DNA of 64,000 nucleotides from CAZOOK01 sp964581385. Its GTDB lineage: Bacteria; Pseudomonadota; Gammaproteobacteria; Nevskiales; Nevskiaceae. Of this stretch, positions 62,909 through 64,000 are shown piece after piece (the stretch's first letter is position 1; the number at the start of each line of letters is the position of its first letter). The stretch is taken from NCBI GenBank assembly GCA_964581385.1, contig CAZOOK010000011.1, positions 73,952 through 137,951 on the forward strand, written 5' to 3'. The position numbers were made by a program, and so were the translations under genes. Below the pieces are notes generated by a model that saw only the letters and a program-made list of their open reading frames with translations, did no database searches and was not told where the DNA came from.

Positions 62909-63682
62909 ATGCAAACAGCAATCGTCACGGGAGCAAGCAGCGGGATCGGTTTCGGTACCGCTGTGAAACTGGCCAGCATGGGCATGGCCGTTTTGGGCGT
63001 TGGTCGTGATGAGAAGAAACTCGCCAGTCTGGAAAAGGCGATCAACAACCCTGATCGCATTGCAACACTCGCCGTTGATCTCACCGCGGACGATGCGCCG
63101 AAGCGAGTTGTGGACTTGGCTGTTTCGCGCTGGGGTCACATTGATTTCCTGATCAACAATGCGGGCGTCGGCAGCCCCAAGCCGTTGCATGAAACCGACG
63201 ATCAGGCGCTCGATTATTTTCTCGGTCTGATGCTTCGTGCGCCGTTCCGTTTGGCGCGCGATGTCATTCCGCATATGAAGGCCGGTTCCGCAATTATCAA
63301 TGTCACCTCGACCTTCGCGGTTGTCGGCGGCATGCGCGGCGGCGCTTATTCGGCAGCCAAAGGCGGGTTGACGGCGTTGACGATGCATATCGCCTGTCAA
63401 TACGGCGCATCGGGCATACGCTGCAACGCGGTGGCTCCGGGCGTCACCGTCACACCGATGACCGAAGGTCGTTTGGAGGATTCGAGATTCAAAAGAATCA
63501 ATGTCGAAATGACCCCTCATCAACGCCTGGGAACGGTTGAAGATATCGCCAGCACGATTGCTTTTCTGTGCTCGCCCGGCGGCAGCTTCATCAACGGGCA
63601 GACGATTGTTGTCGATGGCGGTTGGAGTTCAACGAAGTATCTATCTGACTTTGCGCTGACATCGGAGTGGACCGCCCGCTGA
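62909..63682 (+). CDS. Short-chain dehydrogenase/reductase
   Basis: 257 residues. AIVTGASSGIGFGTAVKLA, LINNAGVGSPKPLH, INVTSTFAVVGGMRGGAYSA, AKGG active-site region (Y-x3-K in YSAAK) and the C-terminal FINGQTIVVDGGWSSTKYL. Typical classical SDR. Gene stands alone between the divergent ligase and the converging CoA-transferase gene. Role probably 3-hydroxyacyl or alcohol oxidation in the same pathway. Confidence 0.9.
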   Translation: MQTAIVTGASSGIGFGTAVKLASMGMAVLGVGRDEKKLASLEKAINNPDRIATLAVDLTADDAPKRVVDLAVSRWGHIDFLINNAGVGSPKPLHETDDQALDYFLGLMLRAPFRLARDVIPHMKAGSAIINVTSTFAVVGGMRGGAYSAAKGGLTALTMHIACQYGASGIRCNAVAPGVTVTPMTEGRLEDSRFKRINVEMTPHQRLGTVEDIASTIAFLCSPGGSFINGQTIVVDGGWSSTKYLSDFALTSEWTAR

Positions 63683-63712
63683 CGGATTCCAAAATAATCC
63701 GCATTCAGGCGC

Positions 63713-64000
63713 TCAGAGGACTGGCACGCCGGTCTTTCCCCGCAGCTCGTCCAAAGACACGCCCGGCGCCAGCTCGACCAGCTTGAGCCCGCTGCCGGTG
63801 ATATCCAGCACGCCCAGCTCGGTGATGATGCGGTCCACCACGCCCACGCCGGTGAGCGGCAAGCTGCACTTGGGTAGGATCTTGAATTCGTTGCCCTTGG
63901 CCGTGTGCTCCATCAGCACCACCACGCGCTTGACGCCAGCAACCAGGTCCATGGCCCCGCCCATGCCCTTGACCATCTTGCCGGGCACCATCCAGTTGGC
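63713..64000 (-). CDS. 3-oxoacid CoA-transferase, subunit B (5' end outside window)
   Basis: Frame remains open to the last base, giving the C-terminal 95 residues. NWMVPGKMVKGMGGAMDLVA, VVVLMEHTAKGNEF, LPLTGVGVVDRIITELGV and the ending LVELAPGVSLDEL are the standard C-terminal part of ScoB/AtoD-type B subunits; the catalytic glutamate would lie upstream of the visible part. Transfers CoA between succinyl-CoA and a 3-oxoacid. Subunit A is expected upstream, outside the window. The gene converges on the SDR. Confidence 0.9.
   Translation of the reverse strand, partial: ANWMVPGKMVKGMGGAMDLVAGVKRVVVLMEHTAKGNEFKILPKCSLPLTGVGVVDRIITELGVLDITGSGLKLVELAPGVSLDELRGKTGVPVL

Overview
This is a GC-rich window with tightly packed genes on both strands. 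The core genes point to a gammaproteobacterium: a recG-ridA-spoT group, a YajD-type HNH protein, a Glk-family glucokinase and an OtsA/GH15 pair. This placement is an inference from gene content; no rRNA or tRNA gene is visible to anchor taxonomy. I saw no CRISPR array, intact insertion sequence or phage module. Two decayed IS1182-type transposase fragments and a small AT-richer island are the only clear signs of gene traffic.

Layout. 0-4 kb: translationally coupled trehalose/glucose operon (GH15 glycosidase, otsA, glk). 4.3-6.7 kb: outer-membrane barrel protein, a small PstS-like periplasmic protein and a small exported protein. 6.7-11.4 kb (minus): spoT, ridA, recG. 11.6-15.7 kb (plus): a three-gene set of unknown function: a nucleotidyltransferase-fold protein, a glycine-repeat protein and a squalene/hopene-cyclase-repeat protein. 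15.8-20 kb (minus): SDR and VOC proteins, an ArsR regulator with an AHSA1/SRPBCC partner, a YajD-like HNH protein and another SDR. 20.3-34.5 kb: catabolic genes dealing with CoA thioesters, namely two FAS1-type double-hotdog dehydratases, SDRs, a P450 with its ferredoxin, a dienelactone-hydrolase-like protein, a thioesterase, an IclR regulator with a clear inverted repeat, an acyl-CoA ligase and a CaiB-type CoA-transferase. 34.6-39.7 kb: small accessory genes, a PF10118 protein beside an AraC regulator, and the AT-richer island.

39.9-60.9 kb is the most coherent catabolic block. On the minus strand lie a Baeyer-Villiger-type monooxygenase, a Rieske oxygenase, a ThDP enzyme and an aldehyde dehydrogenase. 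Divergently on the plus strand lie an acyl-CoA carboxylase (beta, alpha), a MaoC hydratase, a CitE-like lyase, an acetyl-CoA hydrolase/transferase family protein and two enoyl-CoA hydratases. Further along are an APS kinase, an NHL/SMP-30-like propeller protein, a GntR/UTRA regulator and a pair of acyl-CoA dehydrogenases. An 18-bp perfect palindrome centred on TGTCCGGACA lies in the gap between the two divergent operons. The same 10-bp core lies between the propeller gene and the GntR gene. My main hypothesis is that this is one GntR-controlled regulon: ring or ketone oxygenation to a lactone, lactone opening, then beta-oxidation and a leucine/itaconate-like carboxylase-hydratase-lyase route to central metabolites. 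The substrate cannot be read from sequence; an alicyclic or terpenoid-like ketone would fit.

The window ends with a CoA ligase, an SDR and the start of a 3-oxoacid CoA-transferase B subunit, whose 5' end lies outside.
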